In this document: positions 26,687 to 36,654 of the stretch, in pieces | Position numbering within the stretch: position 1 is the first letter of the stretch | Layout of the letters: the number at the start of each line of letters is the position of its first letter | Assembly (NCBI GenBank): GCA_016783665.1 | Contig: JADHWC010000008.1 | Location: 1-45,173, forward strand | Reading direction: 5' to 3' | Length of the DNA stretch: 45,173 nucleotides | Origin: Fidelibacterota bacterium | GTDB lineage: Bacteria; Fidelibacterota; UBA2242 | Made by a program: the position numbers and the translations under genes | The notes under the pieces: generated by a model | Database searches by the model: none | What the model was told of the DNA's origin: nothing | Seen by the model: the letters and a program-made list of their open reading frames with translations, nothing else

Positions 26687-28549
26687 CTATTTCATAAACT
26701 CCTTAAATTCAAATAGAACTTGAATGACGTTCCCGCGTTTTAATTTTAAAATCTCCTTTTCGTTATCCAGTATTTGATATTCGGAATCCCGCACCTCAAT
26801 TGTACCAAGATTATAGGTCTCATAAGAAAACACCAGATAATTATCATCATCAATTATAGCACAATCATCCCACCCACAAGAAACGACGAATTCATGCCCT
26901 TCTTCATTCAGCAATGATTGACCTTGAGAATAATCTTCGGGATTGGCTGAATTCCCAAGAAGTTCAAACATTGTCGGTACAACATCAAGATGACTTGTTA
27001 ATTTTGTTATTATTTTATGCTCTTTTCCCGGAATATAAAGAATGAGAGGAACTTGTGTCTGGTATTTTGAGAATGCGCTGGTATGTCCCCAAAAACCGGT
27101 TTCATAAAATTCCTCGCCATGGTCGCCTGTTATTACAACAATTGTATTTTCGAATAAGTTTTTTTCCTGTAGTTTCCGAAGTATTTTTCCAACTTCATTA
27201 TCTTCAAAATAAATGGCGTTTTTGTAACTGTTCATTAGCGATACCGCATCTTTTTCCCCGACAGTCAGGTAGTTTGGACTTTTATTCGAGGGCTTAAATT
27301 TGTCAAAATCATCCGGATACGTATAACTGCGATGAGAGGCATTATAAAATAAATATGAGAAAAATGACAGTGTAGTATCTCTTTTATCAAGCCAATCGAT
27401 AAAACATTCGGTAACCAGGGGATCATTTACTTCGGCGTCTTTCCCGGGAAAGTTATCGGTAATAAAATCCGGGATTCTGACAAAAGCGGTCTTCCTGAAT
27501 TCGGGACTCGACAGTTTTCTGCTCGAAATGATTTTAAAATCATATCTCTGCTTAATCAGCTCATCGATAAAAACCGGACTGCGTCTTTCTCCGAGAAAAT
27601 TATGCCAGTAATATCCATGAATCGAATAAAATAACGTATAAATTCCAAATCGAGAGGCATTCCCACCGGCAAAATGATTGTTGAATATCAACGAATTCTC
27701 AGAGAATTTTTTAATATTGGGTGTGATTTCTTCCGTTAACATGTCGAAGCGCCAGGCATCAAGTATAATCCAGATTATATTTGGTTTACTAATACTATAT
27801 GATTGATTGAGTTCTTTTTTCGGATAATTCAAACCGGTGTAAGTGTTATCAAACTGAAATGTTTCCTCCCTATCAACTTTAAAATTGAATTTTTTACGCA
27901 TGAATCGTTTTATTGTCATCGGTTGGTACACTGGGAAGACCTTGCCATACCTGGTTACTTCACACCGGTTGTACAAATCTGCGACGGCATAAGTGAGTTT
28001 ATCTGATATAGTAAACAGCAAACCAATAATGAGAACCAGCGGAATCGTTTTTGGTAGTATTGATCTATCTTTCAGTTTATTATGCAAATTGCGGATTAAA
28101 CTAAACTCTAAAAACAGAGTTACAATAACAATTAAAATCGCAGCCATATAGGTGCCGGCGCCCAGTCTGAGAGCATCCTCTGAACCTTCGCTTGCCAAAG
28201 CATTTAAGATCATACTGTTAATATGAAAATTAAAATGCCTGTAAATGATTAAATCAATAAAATTAAAAATTTGCAGAGTTGAGATTGTAAGCGTACAGAG
28301 TAAATACAATACAAATTTATTCGAGATGAACAGCAATATTATCAAGAGAGGAATCGCAATCAGCAGGTGGATCTGAATTGTATTGGAAATGAGAGCGATG
28401 TGAATAAAAAACATGCTTAAAAACTTCTGGAAACCGCTTGAAAATAGGATGTAGAAATAATTAATAACTATTGCAATCAGAAGATTAATGAATAAAAAAC
28501 GGAAGAGTGTTCTGAAAATCGTTTTTTGGGGTTTTAATAATAACGGCAT
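26687..28549 (-). CDS. membrane-anchored sulfatase/phosphoethanolamine-transferase-like protein (alkaline phosphatase superfamily)
   Basis: Five N-terminal TM segments then PNIIWIILDAWRFDMLTEEITPNIKKF, NASHRSYTYP, IVVITGDHGEEFYETGFWGHTSAFSKYQTQVPL. Confidence 0.85.
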   Translation of the reverse strand: MPLLLKPQKTIFRTLFRFLFINLLIAIVINYFYILFSSGFQKFLSMFFIHIALISNTIQIHLLIAIPLLIILLFISNKFVLYLLCTLTISTLQIFNFIDLIIYRHFNFHINSMILNALASEGSEDALRLGAGTYMAAILIVIVTLFLEFSLIRNLHNKLKDRSILPKTIPLVLIIGLLFTISDKLTYAVADLYNRCEVTRYGKVFPVYQPMTIKRFMRKKFNFKVDREETFQFDNTYTGLNYPKKELNQSYSISKPNIIWIILDAWRFDMLTEEITPNIKKFSENSLIFNNHFAGGNASRFGIYTLFYSIHGYYWHNFLGERRSPVFIDELIKQRYDFKIISSRKLSSPEFRKTAFVRIPDFITDNFPGKDAEVNDPLVTECFIDWLDKRDTTLSFFSYLFYNASHRSYTYPDDFDKFKPSNKSPNYLTVGEKDAVSLMNSYKNAIYFEDNEVGKILRKLQEKNLFENTIVVITGDHGEEFYETGFWGHTSAFSKYQTQVPLILYIPGKEHKIITKLTSHLDVVPTMFELLGNSANPEDYSQGQSLLNEEGHEFVVSCGWDDCAIIDDDNYLVFSYETYNLGTIEVRDSEYQILDNEKEILKLKRGNVIQVLFEFKEFMK

Positions 28550-28571
28550 AATTCCTTTATTTTACCACGCT

Positions 28572-28646
28572 CATTCCCAAGCCCCAGCTTGGGAATGCAA
28601 TGCTAACGAAAGATGCAATTTTCATTACAAAGCTGGGGCTTTGTAA
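28572..28646. repeat. two adjacent intergenic palindromes with complementary loop sequences
   Basis: CATTCCCAAG-CCCCAG-CTTGGGAATG (28572-28597) and TTACAAAGC-TGGG-GCTTTGTAA (28625-28646). Confidence 0.75.
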
Positions 28647-28772
28647 CGAGTAAGACGTGATGATTATTTGGAACCTGTCCTGTGTGAAATAGCATCTGTT
28701 CCTTCGGGTCCTCAGACCTGACGGGATTCTCTATTGTCCTTTATGCTTGTGGGATACCCTCAGAAAAAATAA

Positions 28773-29645
28773 TCAACCGCGACTGACCATACAGTAATCA
28801 AGGCAGCCGGAATCCAGCCCGGTAAGCGCCTTCATGGCGGCAAGAGCGTCCATTATATTGGAATCGGAAACATTCAGAATATAATTACGAATCCCTTTGG
28901 TCCAGAGAGTAGCCAGGGTGTAGGCGTTCAGCATTTTCCGCCTGGGCAGACCGAAAGACACATTGGACAATCCCACGATGAAAGCGGCATCGGCGTCGCT
29001 GATGCTATCCAGAAACGCCAGACTTTCGATAAATATCTCCTGCGTCATGGCCACCGGGCGGATCATCAGGTCGATGAAAAAACGGTCGAAAGGCAGACCG
29101 GAAGGCTTGATAAAGTCGCGGATTGAGGCATACGCCTGTTCGTATTCCGCCCGGTTAGCTGGCGGAAAGCCATTTACATCCATCCGGACAATGGCTCGGG
29201 CGTCAGGGATAGTATTCATATAATCAAATACAAAATCCGCAATATCGGTATTGACAGAAATGGAATTCAGGACAAAGGGATCCGATGGATGTGTAGCAAT
29301 AAATGTCTTAATCAGATGTTCATCCGAAGAATCTACCGAAACGGGCAGATCGCATTCCTTTCGAATTAACTCATAGAGATATTGCAGTTTATTCAGCGAT
29401 TCCGACCGGAATATATCAACGTTCAGATCGATCGCCGACGCTCCTGCCGATACCTGTTTGCGTACGATCGTTTTTAACGCTTCCGCATCTCCGGCTTCCA
29501 TGAGTTTGAAAACCGGCGGTATGGATGAATTCAGCCGTTCGGCAATCAGGTAAGGCTTAATTTCGATTTTCTTTACTCCAGTACTGGTCGGTTCCGCCAC
29601 GCGCTCCCCAATCTGAGTCAATTGATAATTTACTGGATATACCAC
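28773..29645 (-). CDS. pterin-binding (MeTr-type) methyltransferase domain protein
   Basis: PYLIAERLNSS...KQVSAGASAIDLNVDIF...PVSVDSSDEHLI...VLNSISVN...AFIVGLSNVSFGLPRRKMLN; true start may be GTG at 29600. Confidence 0.8.
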   Translation of the reverse strand: MVYPVNYQLTQIGERVAEPTSTGVKKIEIKPYLIAERLNSSIPPVFKLMEAGDAEALKTIVRKQVSAGASAIDLNVDIFRSESLNKLQYLYELIRKECDLPVSVDSSDEHLIKTFIATHPSDPFVLNSISVNTDIADFVFDYMNTIPDARAIVRMDVNGFPPANRAEYEQAYASIRDFIKPSGLPFDRFFIDLMIRPVAMTQEIFIESLAFLDSISDADAAFIVGLSNVSFGLPRRKMLNAYTLATLWTKGIRNYILNVSDSNIMDALAAMKALTGLDSGCLDYCMVSRG

Positions 29646-29979
29646 CCCTGGGACGAAAAAGGATTTCGATACGCAACCGTTCGGGCTTGAAAACTTCCAT
29701 CAGGTGATCGTAAATCTGGTTAGTCACCCGCTCGTAGGAGATCATCACGTTGCGGTATTGCGTCAGATATTCTTTAAAGGATTTTAGTTCGATGACACGT
29801 TCTTTGGGATAAAACCAAATATTAATGTGTCCATAATCCGGTTGATTCATCCTGCCGATAAAGGTGAACTCCGGCGCGTCGATCTTGATCTCATAGGCTT
29901 CTTTAGTCGGGTTTTTGATTCCCTTTAGCATCTTCGGATCGACGTCGGTGTATTTTCGTATAGCGATCAAACTAATCAT
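29557..29979 (-). CDS. QueF-like T-fold protein lacking the canonical catalytic Cys
   Basis: APEFTFIGRMNQPDYGHINIWFYPKERVIELKSFKEYLTQYRNVMISYERVTNQIYDHL...RPRGGIS aligns by eye to QueF but TSLCPxTGQPDF is TFIGRMNQPDYG. Confidence 0.8.
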   Translation of the reverse strand: MISLIAIRKYTDVDPKMLKGIKNPTKEAYEIKIDAPEFTFIGRMNQPDYGHINIWFYPKERVIELKSFKEYLTQYRNVMISYERVTNQIYDHLMEVFKPERLRIEILFRPRGGISSKLSIDSDWGARGGTDQYWSKENRN

Positions 29980-30202
29980 TTGTTAAAATTCCCTTCCTGT
30001 TAAACGTATCATTTTAACCAATCACGTGTGTAAAAGCAACAGGCAAATATATTGAGAAAAAAGGAATATGACTATTATTTATACAACATTTACTGATACG
30101 TTGAAGGTTAGAGTGATATTGTCAAAACTTCTGAAACCCTACAACACGGGATCATCAAAATTACATAAATAGATTATTTTCGCATTTGAAAATATTTTTT
30201 GA

Positions 30203-31768
30203 TTACCAAAACATGATATAAAGTACAGATAAAATTGCAAATATTCCGATAGATCCAACATTAAACAGAGTATCGGTGTGAAATAATCCCTTTTCAATCT
30301 TAATTGCTTTAGCGGCATCACCCTTGGATTCTATCAGTGTAATGATCACAACAGTCAAACTAAGTAACAAAAACACAACACCCATTCGATTTAAAAATGG
30401 TAAAGCCGGGACAAGAGCTTTTATTCCCAATGATAAAGGAATCGTTAAAACAGCCGCCCATATCGCCGAATTCGCCGTGGCTTTTTTCCAGAAAAGTCCG
30501 AAAATAAATATTGCAAAAATTCCCGGACTAATAAAGCCGGTGAATTCCTGTATGAATTGAAAGGCTTGTTCCAGACTGCTCAATGTGGGTGCGATCAATA
30601 CCGCAATAATTAAGGCTACGGCGCTGGCGACACGACCGGTAAGCACTAACTGGGTTTCCGAAGCATCTTTCTTAATAATCTGTTTATAAATATCCATCGA
30701 GAAAATTGTCGCTGTACTATTTACCATTGAGCTTAATGATGATACAATCGCCGCAATGAGTGCTGCGAAAGCAAGTCCCTTAAAACCAACCGGTACAAAT
30801 TGACTCAGCAACCATGGATAGGCTTCATCCGGCTTCACAATATCCGCTTTCAGAGTAAACGCCACAATGCCGGGAATTACTACTATTAAGGGGGTCAGGA
30901 GCTTCAAATAACCGCCAAAAAGCAATCCACGCTGAGCCTCTTTAATACTTTTAGCGGCGAGCGCTCTTTGGGTAATATATTGATTACAGCCCCAATAGAA
31001 AAAATGAGCCATCCACATACCGCCCAGTAATACTCCGAGCCCGGGCAATTCAGGATAATTTGGATTAGACTTATCCAGGATCATGTCAAACTTTTCCGGA
31101 ACCTGACGAACCAGATCTACAAATCCAGTTAGCACACCATTCCCTCCACTGACAGCATTCAAAGCAAAAAAGGTTGTGATAAGTCCTCCACCGATTAAGA
31201 CGATGACTTGCACTACATCCGTCCAGGCAACCGCCTTTAAACCACCGTAAATTGTGTACATCGCTGAAAAGACTGCCAGTCCAAGAATACCGTAAAACAG
31301 GGGAATACCCATTATAGTCCGCAGAGCAAGAGCTCCCAAATATAAAACTGAAGTGAGATTCACAAAGACATAAAGCAGCAACCAAAAAACCGCCAAACCC
31401 GTTCTGACCCGTTTATCATAACGGATTTCGAGCAATTGGGGCATCGTATAAATTCCTTCTTTTAGAAAAATCGGCAAAAAGAATTTGGCGACCACGATTA
31501 ATGTAATGGCAGCTGTCCATTCATACGTGGCGATACCCAGACCAATCACAAAACCGGAACCGGACATCCCGATATATTGTTCCGCGGAAATATTTGCGGC
31601 AATCAGGGATGCACCGATTGCCCACCAGGGCAGGGATTTGCTGGCAAGAAAGTAATCACTTGAATTCTTTTGATGTCCTTTTTTTTCTCTGGATACCCAT
31701 AATCCCAGGCCAACAATAAAAACGATATATCCGATAAATACTGCATAGTCCAAGAGTGAAAAATTCAT
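30203..31768 (-). CDS. sodium:solute (SGLT-type) symporter
   Basis: DYFLASKSLPWWAIGASLIAANISAEQYIGMSGSGF, MYTIYGGLKAVAWTDVVQ, WGCNQYITQRALAAKS. Confidence 0.93.
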   Translation of the reverse strand: MNFSLLDYAVFIGYIVFIVGLGLWVSREKKGHQKNSSDYFLASKSLPWWAIGASLIAANISAEQYIGMSGSGFVIGLGIATYEWTAAITLIVVAKFFLPIFLKEGIYTMPQLLEIRYDKRVRTGLAVFWLLLYVFVNLTSVLYLGALALRTIMGIPLFYGILGLAVFSAMYTIYGGLKAVAWTDVVQVIVLIGGGLITTFFALNAVSGGNGVLTGFVDLVRQVPEKFDMILDKSNPNYPELPGLGVLLGGMWMAHFFYWGCNQYITQRALAAKSIKEAQRGLLFGGYLKLLTPLIVVIPGIVAFTLKADIVKPDEAYPWLLSQFVPVGFKGLAFAALIAAIVSSLSSMVNSTATIFSMDIYKQIIKKDASETQLVLTGRVASAVALIIAVLIAPTLSSLEQAFQFIQEFTGFISPGIFAIFIFGLFWKKATANSAIWAAVLTIPLSLGIKALVPALPFLNRMGVVFLLLSLTVVIITLIESKGDAAKAIKIEKGLFHTDTLFNVGSIGIFAILSVLYIMFW

Positions 31769-31820
31769 AGATCATTAATCCTTTCGCATGGTTAATGCTA
31801 TTATCTTCAGTTTATACTAC

Positions 31821-32048
31821 TTAAAAATCTCTGATTTCATCTCTCGTAGCAAGATGAATTCGGATCGCCTGCCCGCCACCGGGCGCTAAATGTAGTTTGA
31901 GTGCTGTATTCTGTTTAACGAGTTTTTTTGTTATAGTCATCACCAATGGGTTATTTTCCCAATCAGCATCATCGGCATCTGCATAGATTTCGGCGATGTA
32001 GGTCTGATCAGGTTGCAGAAAATCCAGTTTGGCTTTGAGAATGCGCGG
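31821..32048 (-). pseudogene. C-terminal fragment of a GH97-like glycoside hydrolase gene
   Basis: Uncalled frame translates PRILKAKLDFLQPDQTYIAEIYADADDADWENNPLVMTITKKLVKQNTALKLHLAPGGGQAIRIHLATRDEIRDF*. Confidence 0.7.
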
Positions 32049-32130
32049 TGTATGTCGTCAAAAGCTTTGGGACTCCAAGTGATCAAATATAAGAGAGGGT
32101 TATCTGATAAGCAACTGGTGTTAGGATAAT

Positions 32131-33111
32131 TCATGCTAAGACACCCAGATTTTGCTGTTTTCTCAATTTCATAGTATTCCGCTTTATTATTTCTCTCCTT
32201 GTTAAGATATCGCGACTTCTCCCATAATATACATCTGCCGGTGTTAAATTATCCAATGATTCATGATACCGTTGATTGTTATAATATTCGACGAATCGTT
32301 CAATTTCTTCCTCAAGATCCCAGGGATAATAGTAGTTCTGTAGTTTAACCACATTTTTCATAGACCGGTGATATCGTTCAATTTTCCCCTGAGTCATAGG
32401 ATGAAATGGAGCACCCCGGGTATGGTCAATCTGGTGACTTTCAAGATAATCCTTCAATTCTTTTGATATGTAGGATGGCCCATTGTCAGATAGCAGGCGT
32501 GGTTTATGTTTTACCTTAACCTGGTGGACACCGGTTTTTTCGATGGCTCTGTCCAGAGTTATCTTAACATCATTGGCAGTCATGGTAGAAGCCAGGTACC
32601 AAGCTAGAATAAATCGGAAATAATCATCCAGCACTGTTGACAGATAGTACCAGCCCCAGCCAGTAATCATGAAGTAGGTAAAGTCAGTTTGCCACAATTC
32701 ATTAATACGCTTAGTCGGTGATTTGAATTTATCACTAGCCGATAAGACAATATAGGCCGGGCTGGTGATAAGATCATAGCCCTTCAGGATACGATATACA
32801 CTGGATTCCGAAATGTAATAACCTTGAGTATCTGTGATATGCCAAGCCAATTCCCGTGGTGATTTATCCGTCTCCTCCAGAGCGATATCAACAGTCTGTT
32901 CCCTGACATGATCCGGTATTTTATTCCAGAACTTTTTCGGACTGGATGAATTGTTTGCCAAACCGTCATACCCATTGTCCTGATAACATTGATACCACCG
33001 GTAAAATATACTGCGGTTAACATCCAGTTCCTCCAGTGTTCGTCTGACCGGTAGTTCCGATTCCTCGACTGTCCGAATAATTTCCATCTTTTCTGCCTGG
33101 CTGTATCTCAT
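32131..33111 (-). CDS. IS3-family transposase OrfB (rve/DDE integrase core)
   Basis: NELWQTDFTYFMITGWGWYYLSTVLDDYFR, LLSDNGPSYISKELKDYL, PMTQGKIERYHRSMKN. Confidence 0.93.
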   Translation of the reverse strand: MRYSQAEKMEIIRTVEESELPVRRTLEELDVNRSIFYRWYQCYQDNGYDGLANNSSSPKKFWNKIPDHVREQTVDIALEETDKSPRELAWHITDTQGYYISESSVYRILKGYDLITSPAYIVLSASDKFKSPTKRINELWQTDFTYFMITGWGWYYLSTVLDDYFRFILAWYLASTMTANDVKITLDRAIEKTGVHQVKVKHKPRLLSDNGPSYISKELKDYLESHQIDHTRGAPFHPMTQGKIERYHRSMKNVVKLQNYYYPWDLEEEIERFVEYYNNQRYHESLDNLTPADVYYGRSRDILTRREIIKRNTMKLRKQQNLGVLA

Positions 33112-33139
33112 AAATCGACCGATTCGGATTCCATACCAT

Positions 33140-33472
33140 TCAAACTTTTTTTAATACCCGGTTCTTTAATGCTAACTCAGCAACTAATTGCTTCAATTGA
33201 GAATTTTCACCTCTCAAACCTGAAACTTCCTGACTGTTAGCTTCACGGACCGTATCGCCTTGAAGACGTTTTTTACCTGCTTCCAGAAAATCTTTACTCC
33301 AGCGATAATACAGATTGGGATTGATACCTTCTCTGCGACATATGCCAGCGATACTTTCTTCACCGCGTATACCTTCTAAAACAATCCGTATCTTTTCTTC
33401 AGCACCATACTTTTTGCGGGTGTTCCGTTTGATGTCTTTGACTATAGATTCAGGGGATGGTTTTGTACTCAT
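33140..33472 (-). CDS. IS3-family transposase OrfA (HTH)
   Basis: YGAEEKIRIVLEGIRGEESIAGICRREGINPNLYYRWSKDFLEAGKKRL. Confidence 0.93.
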   Translation of the reverse strand: MSTKPSPESIVKDIKRNTRKKYGAEEKIRIVLEGIRGEESIAGICRREGINPNLYYRWSKDFLEAGKKRLQGDTVREANSQEVSGLRGENSQLKQLVAELALKNRVLKKV

Positions 33473-33826
33473 TTTTACTCCTTTTCCGTTATGTTTAAAT
33501 TAGCAAAACCATCTCTTAACTTTTAACCCTTTTCTGTCCAAATCCTTCTGAAGTCAAACACTATAACTATGAAAGGAATGGAGTATTTCGCCTGGAATAA
33601 TAGTTAATAGAATTTTGAAGAATGAAAATACTTGAAAGTATCTTGTTCTTTCACTAATAATTTCAATTCTACTTTAGTTCGATTTCCCGATAGACAGGCT
33701 ATTTCTATAGCATAATAACTTTTGAGTCACTTATTCCGTATCTACTTGATAATTAGAGCAAGACAGATTACCACCTATTATTTTTCTTCTTTGTACGGTA
33801 GTTTTTAATTGATATTTGAAAAACGG

Positions 33827-34783
33827 TTAGCCTTCGCCGCTCATCCGATTGATAATTATTTCAGCGACATCCGGAATAGATTGTTCCTCCGAAACAGATA
33901 TCCAGGTCGCCACCAGCTGATTCCGGAACCAGGTCAGCTGGCGCTTGGCATAACGACGGGTATTGCGCTTGATATTTTCCACCATCTCATCGAAACTGCA
34001 TTTCTCATCGAGATAAACAATCACTTCCTGATACCCTAAAGTTTGTAATGCGTCCATATCTCCACGCAAGCCCGATCGCAGAAACCGTTTCACTTCATCT
34101 TCCAACCCATCAGCGATCATTTGATCCACCCGCTTATTAATCCGTTCATATAATTTTTCGCGCTCCAATGTCAGTACAAATATCCGGTACGGAAACGGTG
34201 GACTGGTTTCCTGTGTTTTGTAATGCTCGCTGGGTGGTTTTCCGGTGACCTCATAGATTTCCAGCGCACGGGTAATGCGCTTAATATCGTTTATATGAGT
34301 CTTGATTGCTAAATCCGGGTCGATATCCACCAAACGGTTGTAAAGCGCCGTGGAGCCTTTCTCTTTCAGTTCCGACTTGATTTTTTGGCGAACAGTTGCA
34401 TCGGTGACACTCTCCAGAAAGATTCCCTGTATTACCGCTTTGACATACATCCCGCTGCCACCCACGAAAACCGGCAGTTTCCCGCGGGACAGAATATCTT
34501 TCACTGTTTTCAATGCTAATTCACGGTAGCCGCCGGCGCTGATCTGCTCGGTCAGCTCAAGAATATCGATCAAATGATGCGGAATTTCCTGTTGTTGCCG
34601 AAGTGTCGGTTTGGCAGTGCCTACATCCAGCCCCTTATACACCTGTCGCGAATCGATAGAAAGTATCTCGCCATCCAGCCGCCTGGCAAGTTCAATTGCC
34701 GTCGCCGTCTTTCCGACGGCTGTAGGACCGACGATAAAGGGAATTTTTTGAATTGATTTATCAGATAGCGTCCCGGTACTCAC
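33827..34783 (-). CDS. miaA: tRNA dimethylallyltransferase
   Basis: IVGPTAVGKTATAIELARRLDGEILSIDSRQVYKGLDVGTAKP. Confidence 0.97.
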   Translation of the reverse strand: MSTGTLSDKSIQKIPFIVGPTAVGKTATAIELARRLDGEILSIDSRQVYKGLDVGTAKPTLRQQQEIPHHLIDILELTEQISAGGYRELALKTVKDILSRGKLPVFVGGSGMYVKAVIQGIFLESVTDATVRQKIKSELKEKGSTALYNRLVDIDPDLAIKTHINDIKRITRALEIYEVTGKPPSEHYKTQETSPPFPYRIFVLTLEREKLYERINKRVDQMIADGLEDEVKRFLRSGLRGDMDALQTLGYQEVIVYLDEKCSFDEMVENIKRNTRRYAKRQLTWFRNQLVATWISVSEEQSIPDVAEIIINRMSGEG

Positions 34784-34792
34784 AATAAACAG

Positions 34793-36634
34793 CTACGCTC
34801 TCTCAAACCGTTTATCCAGTTCCTTCAGACTCAAATTAATAATTATCGGACGTCCATGGGGACAAAAATAGGGATTTTGAGTGGCAAAAAGATTATCAAC
34901 CAGGTTTCTCATTTCTTCTTCAGCCAATTTATCGCCGGATTTGATTGCCGCCTTGCATGAATAGGATGCGGCGACCTTTGACTGAATACTGGTGTCTTTA
35001 GTGCCGAATTCCTGATAATGATCGATGATTTCTTTGATAATTGTGGACTCATTTCCCCAGGTCATACCTGCCGGGACAGCTTCAACCGCCACCGTGTACT
35101 TGCCAAATTCTCTTACCCTGAAACCAATTTTCTCAAGAAACGGCAACACTTCCAGTAGCATTGAAAAATCGGTTACTGATAATTCCACGATTTGAGGAAA
35201 CAACAGCTGCTGAGCTTTCCAGGATTCCTCCGACATGGCTTTCATCGCGTTATCGTAGAGAATCCGTTCGTGGGCAACATGCTGATCGATTATCGCCAGA
35301 CCTGATTTGATCTGAGTAATAATATATTTATTATGAACCTGGTACAGGGGAACGTCCGGTCGATATTCGACTTCCGGCTCCGGCACACCATTCTCGATAA
35401 ACCGTTTTGCCCGCTGCGTCCACTGCCCTTCCGGTCTATGACGGGTAAAATGCAGAGGCATCTCGGTCTGAGATTGGACTTGTTCAATCCTATGATTGAC
35501 ATTATCTTCATTAAAATCTTCAGGAATATCTGTCTGTTCGGAGTGTTCTGTCACAGGCTCTTTTTGACTGGTTTCATCTCGATGAGAAATCGGGGTTGAT
35601 GAGTAATAGTGTTCCGGCGTGAAACGGCTGAGATCGGGAATCACATTCATAATTTCCTTAAGCCCGGCTTTGACACTTTCTTCCAGAAAACGGTAGACCT
35701 CGTTTTGCTCTCGGAATTTCACTTCCATTTTCGTCGGATGTACATTCACATCAACCGTCACCGGATCCAGTTGAAGATGAAGGCAATAAAACGGATATTC
35801 GCCCCTCGACACCAGTTTTGAATATGCCGAACTGATCGCGTGATTCATCAGGCGATCGGTAACAAAACGCTTATTGACATAAAAATATTGGTCACCTCGC
35901 CGAGCCCGGACAAGATTCAGATTCCCGATGTATCCCGATACAGACATTCCCTGTATTGTATTTTCGATCCGGATCAAATTGTCCGCATAGTCACTCGAAT
36001 GAAGGTTGCAAATCCGGTCTTTCTGTTCCTCTGACCGCAATCGGTACACCTCATGATCATTATGAATAAGATTGAAATGAACCTGCGAATGTATCATGGA
36101 AAATTTGCGAACGACGTCAACTATATGGCGGAATTCAACTTCCCGGCTTTTTAAAAACTTGCGCCTTGCCGGAATATTATAAAACAGGTTTCTGATTGAA
36201 ATATTTGTTCCCGGTTTAGGCGCTACTGGTTTGATATCCCGGAAACTGCCGCCTTCGATTCGCAATTCATAACCGACATCGGCGTCTTTTTCAGTAGTAA
36301 TCGCATCCACAATGGAAACAGCGGCAATACTCGCAAGGGCTTCCCCCCTGAATCCCAGGGTCCGGATAGCCATCAGGTCTTCAATGGTATGGATTTTACT
36401 TGTCGCATAGCGCTCAAAAGCCAGTAACAAGTCATCCTTTCCCATACCTTCACCATTATCAGCTACCCGGCAGAGCGTTTTACCTCCATTCCTGATGACG
36501 ACAGTAATCTCTGCAGCGCCGGCATCCAGGCTGTTCTCGACCAGTTCTTTGATGATCGAAGCAGGTCGCTGGACGACTTCACCTGCGGCGATTTTATTGG
36601 TCAACTGATCGGAGAGTATTTTAATTTTTGACAT
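34793..36634 (-). CDS. mutL: DNA mismatch repair protein MutL
   Basis: LSDQLTNKIAAGEVVQRPASIIKELVENSLDAGA...TLGFRGEALASIAAVS; native start MSKIKIL at 36634. Confidence 0.97.
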   Translation of the reverse strand: MSKIKILSDQLTNKIAAGEVVQRPASIIKELVENSLDAGAAEITVVIRNGGKTLCRVADNGEGMGKDDLLLAFERYATSKIHTIEDLMAIRTLGFRGEALASIAAVSIVDAITTEKDADVGYELRIEGGSFRDIKPVAPKPGTNISIRNLFYNIPARRKFLKSREVEFRHIVDVVRKFSMIHSQVHFNLIHNDHEVYRLRSEEQKDRICNLHSSDYADNLIRIENTIQGMSVSGYIGNLNLVRARRGDQYFYVNKRFVTDRLMNHAISSAYSKLVSRGEYPFYCLHLQLDPVTVDVNVHPTKMEVKFREQNEVYRFLEESVKAGLKEIMNVIPDLSRFTPEHYYSSTPISHRDETSQKEPVTEHSEQTDIPEDFNEDNVNHRIEQVQSQTEMPLHFTRHRPEGQWTQRAKRFIENGVPEPEVEYRPDVPLYQVHNKYIITQIKSGLAIIDQHVAHERILYDNAMKAMSEESWKAQQLLFPQIVELSVTDFSMLLEVLPFLEKIGFRVREFGKYTVAVEAVPAGMTWGNESTIIKEIIDHYQEFGTKDTSIQSKVAASYSCKAAIKSGDKLAEEEMRNLVDNLFATQNPYFCPHGRPIIINLSLKELDKRFERA

Positions 36635-36654
36635 AAAATGTATTCCGGCGCCTG

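Larger units (their letters stand above)
32068..33540 (-). mobile_element. IS3-family insertion sequence
   Basis: orfA+orfB; imperfect ends TGGGACTCC...TAAGAGAGGGTTAT (plus, from 32068) vs TGGACAGAAAAGGG...TAAGAGATGGTTTT (minus, from 33540); boundaries approximate. Confidence 0.75.

Noticed and set aside
33140-33155. Programmed -1 frameshift at A7 (AAAAAAAG) joining IS3 orfA to orfB
   Set aside because: The -1 frame hits TGA shortly after; orfB is open in the +1 frame, so a simple -1 fusion is not supported by the sequence as given.
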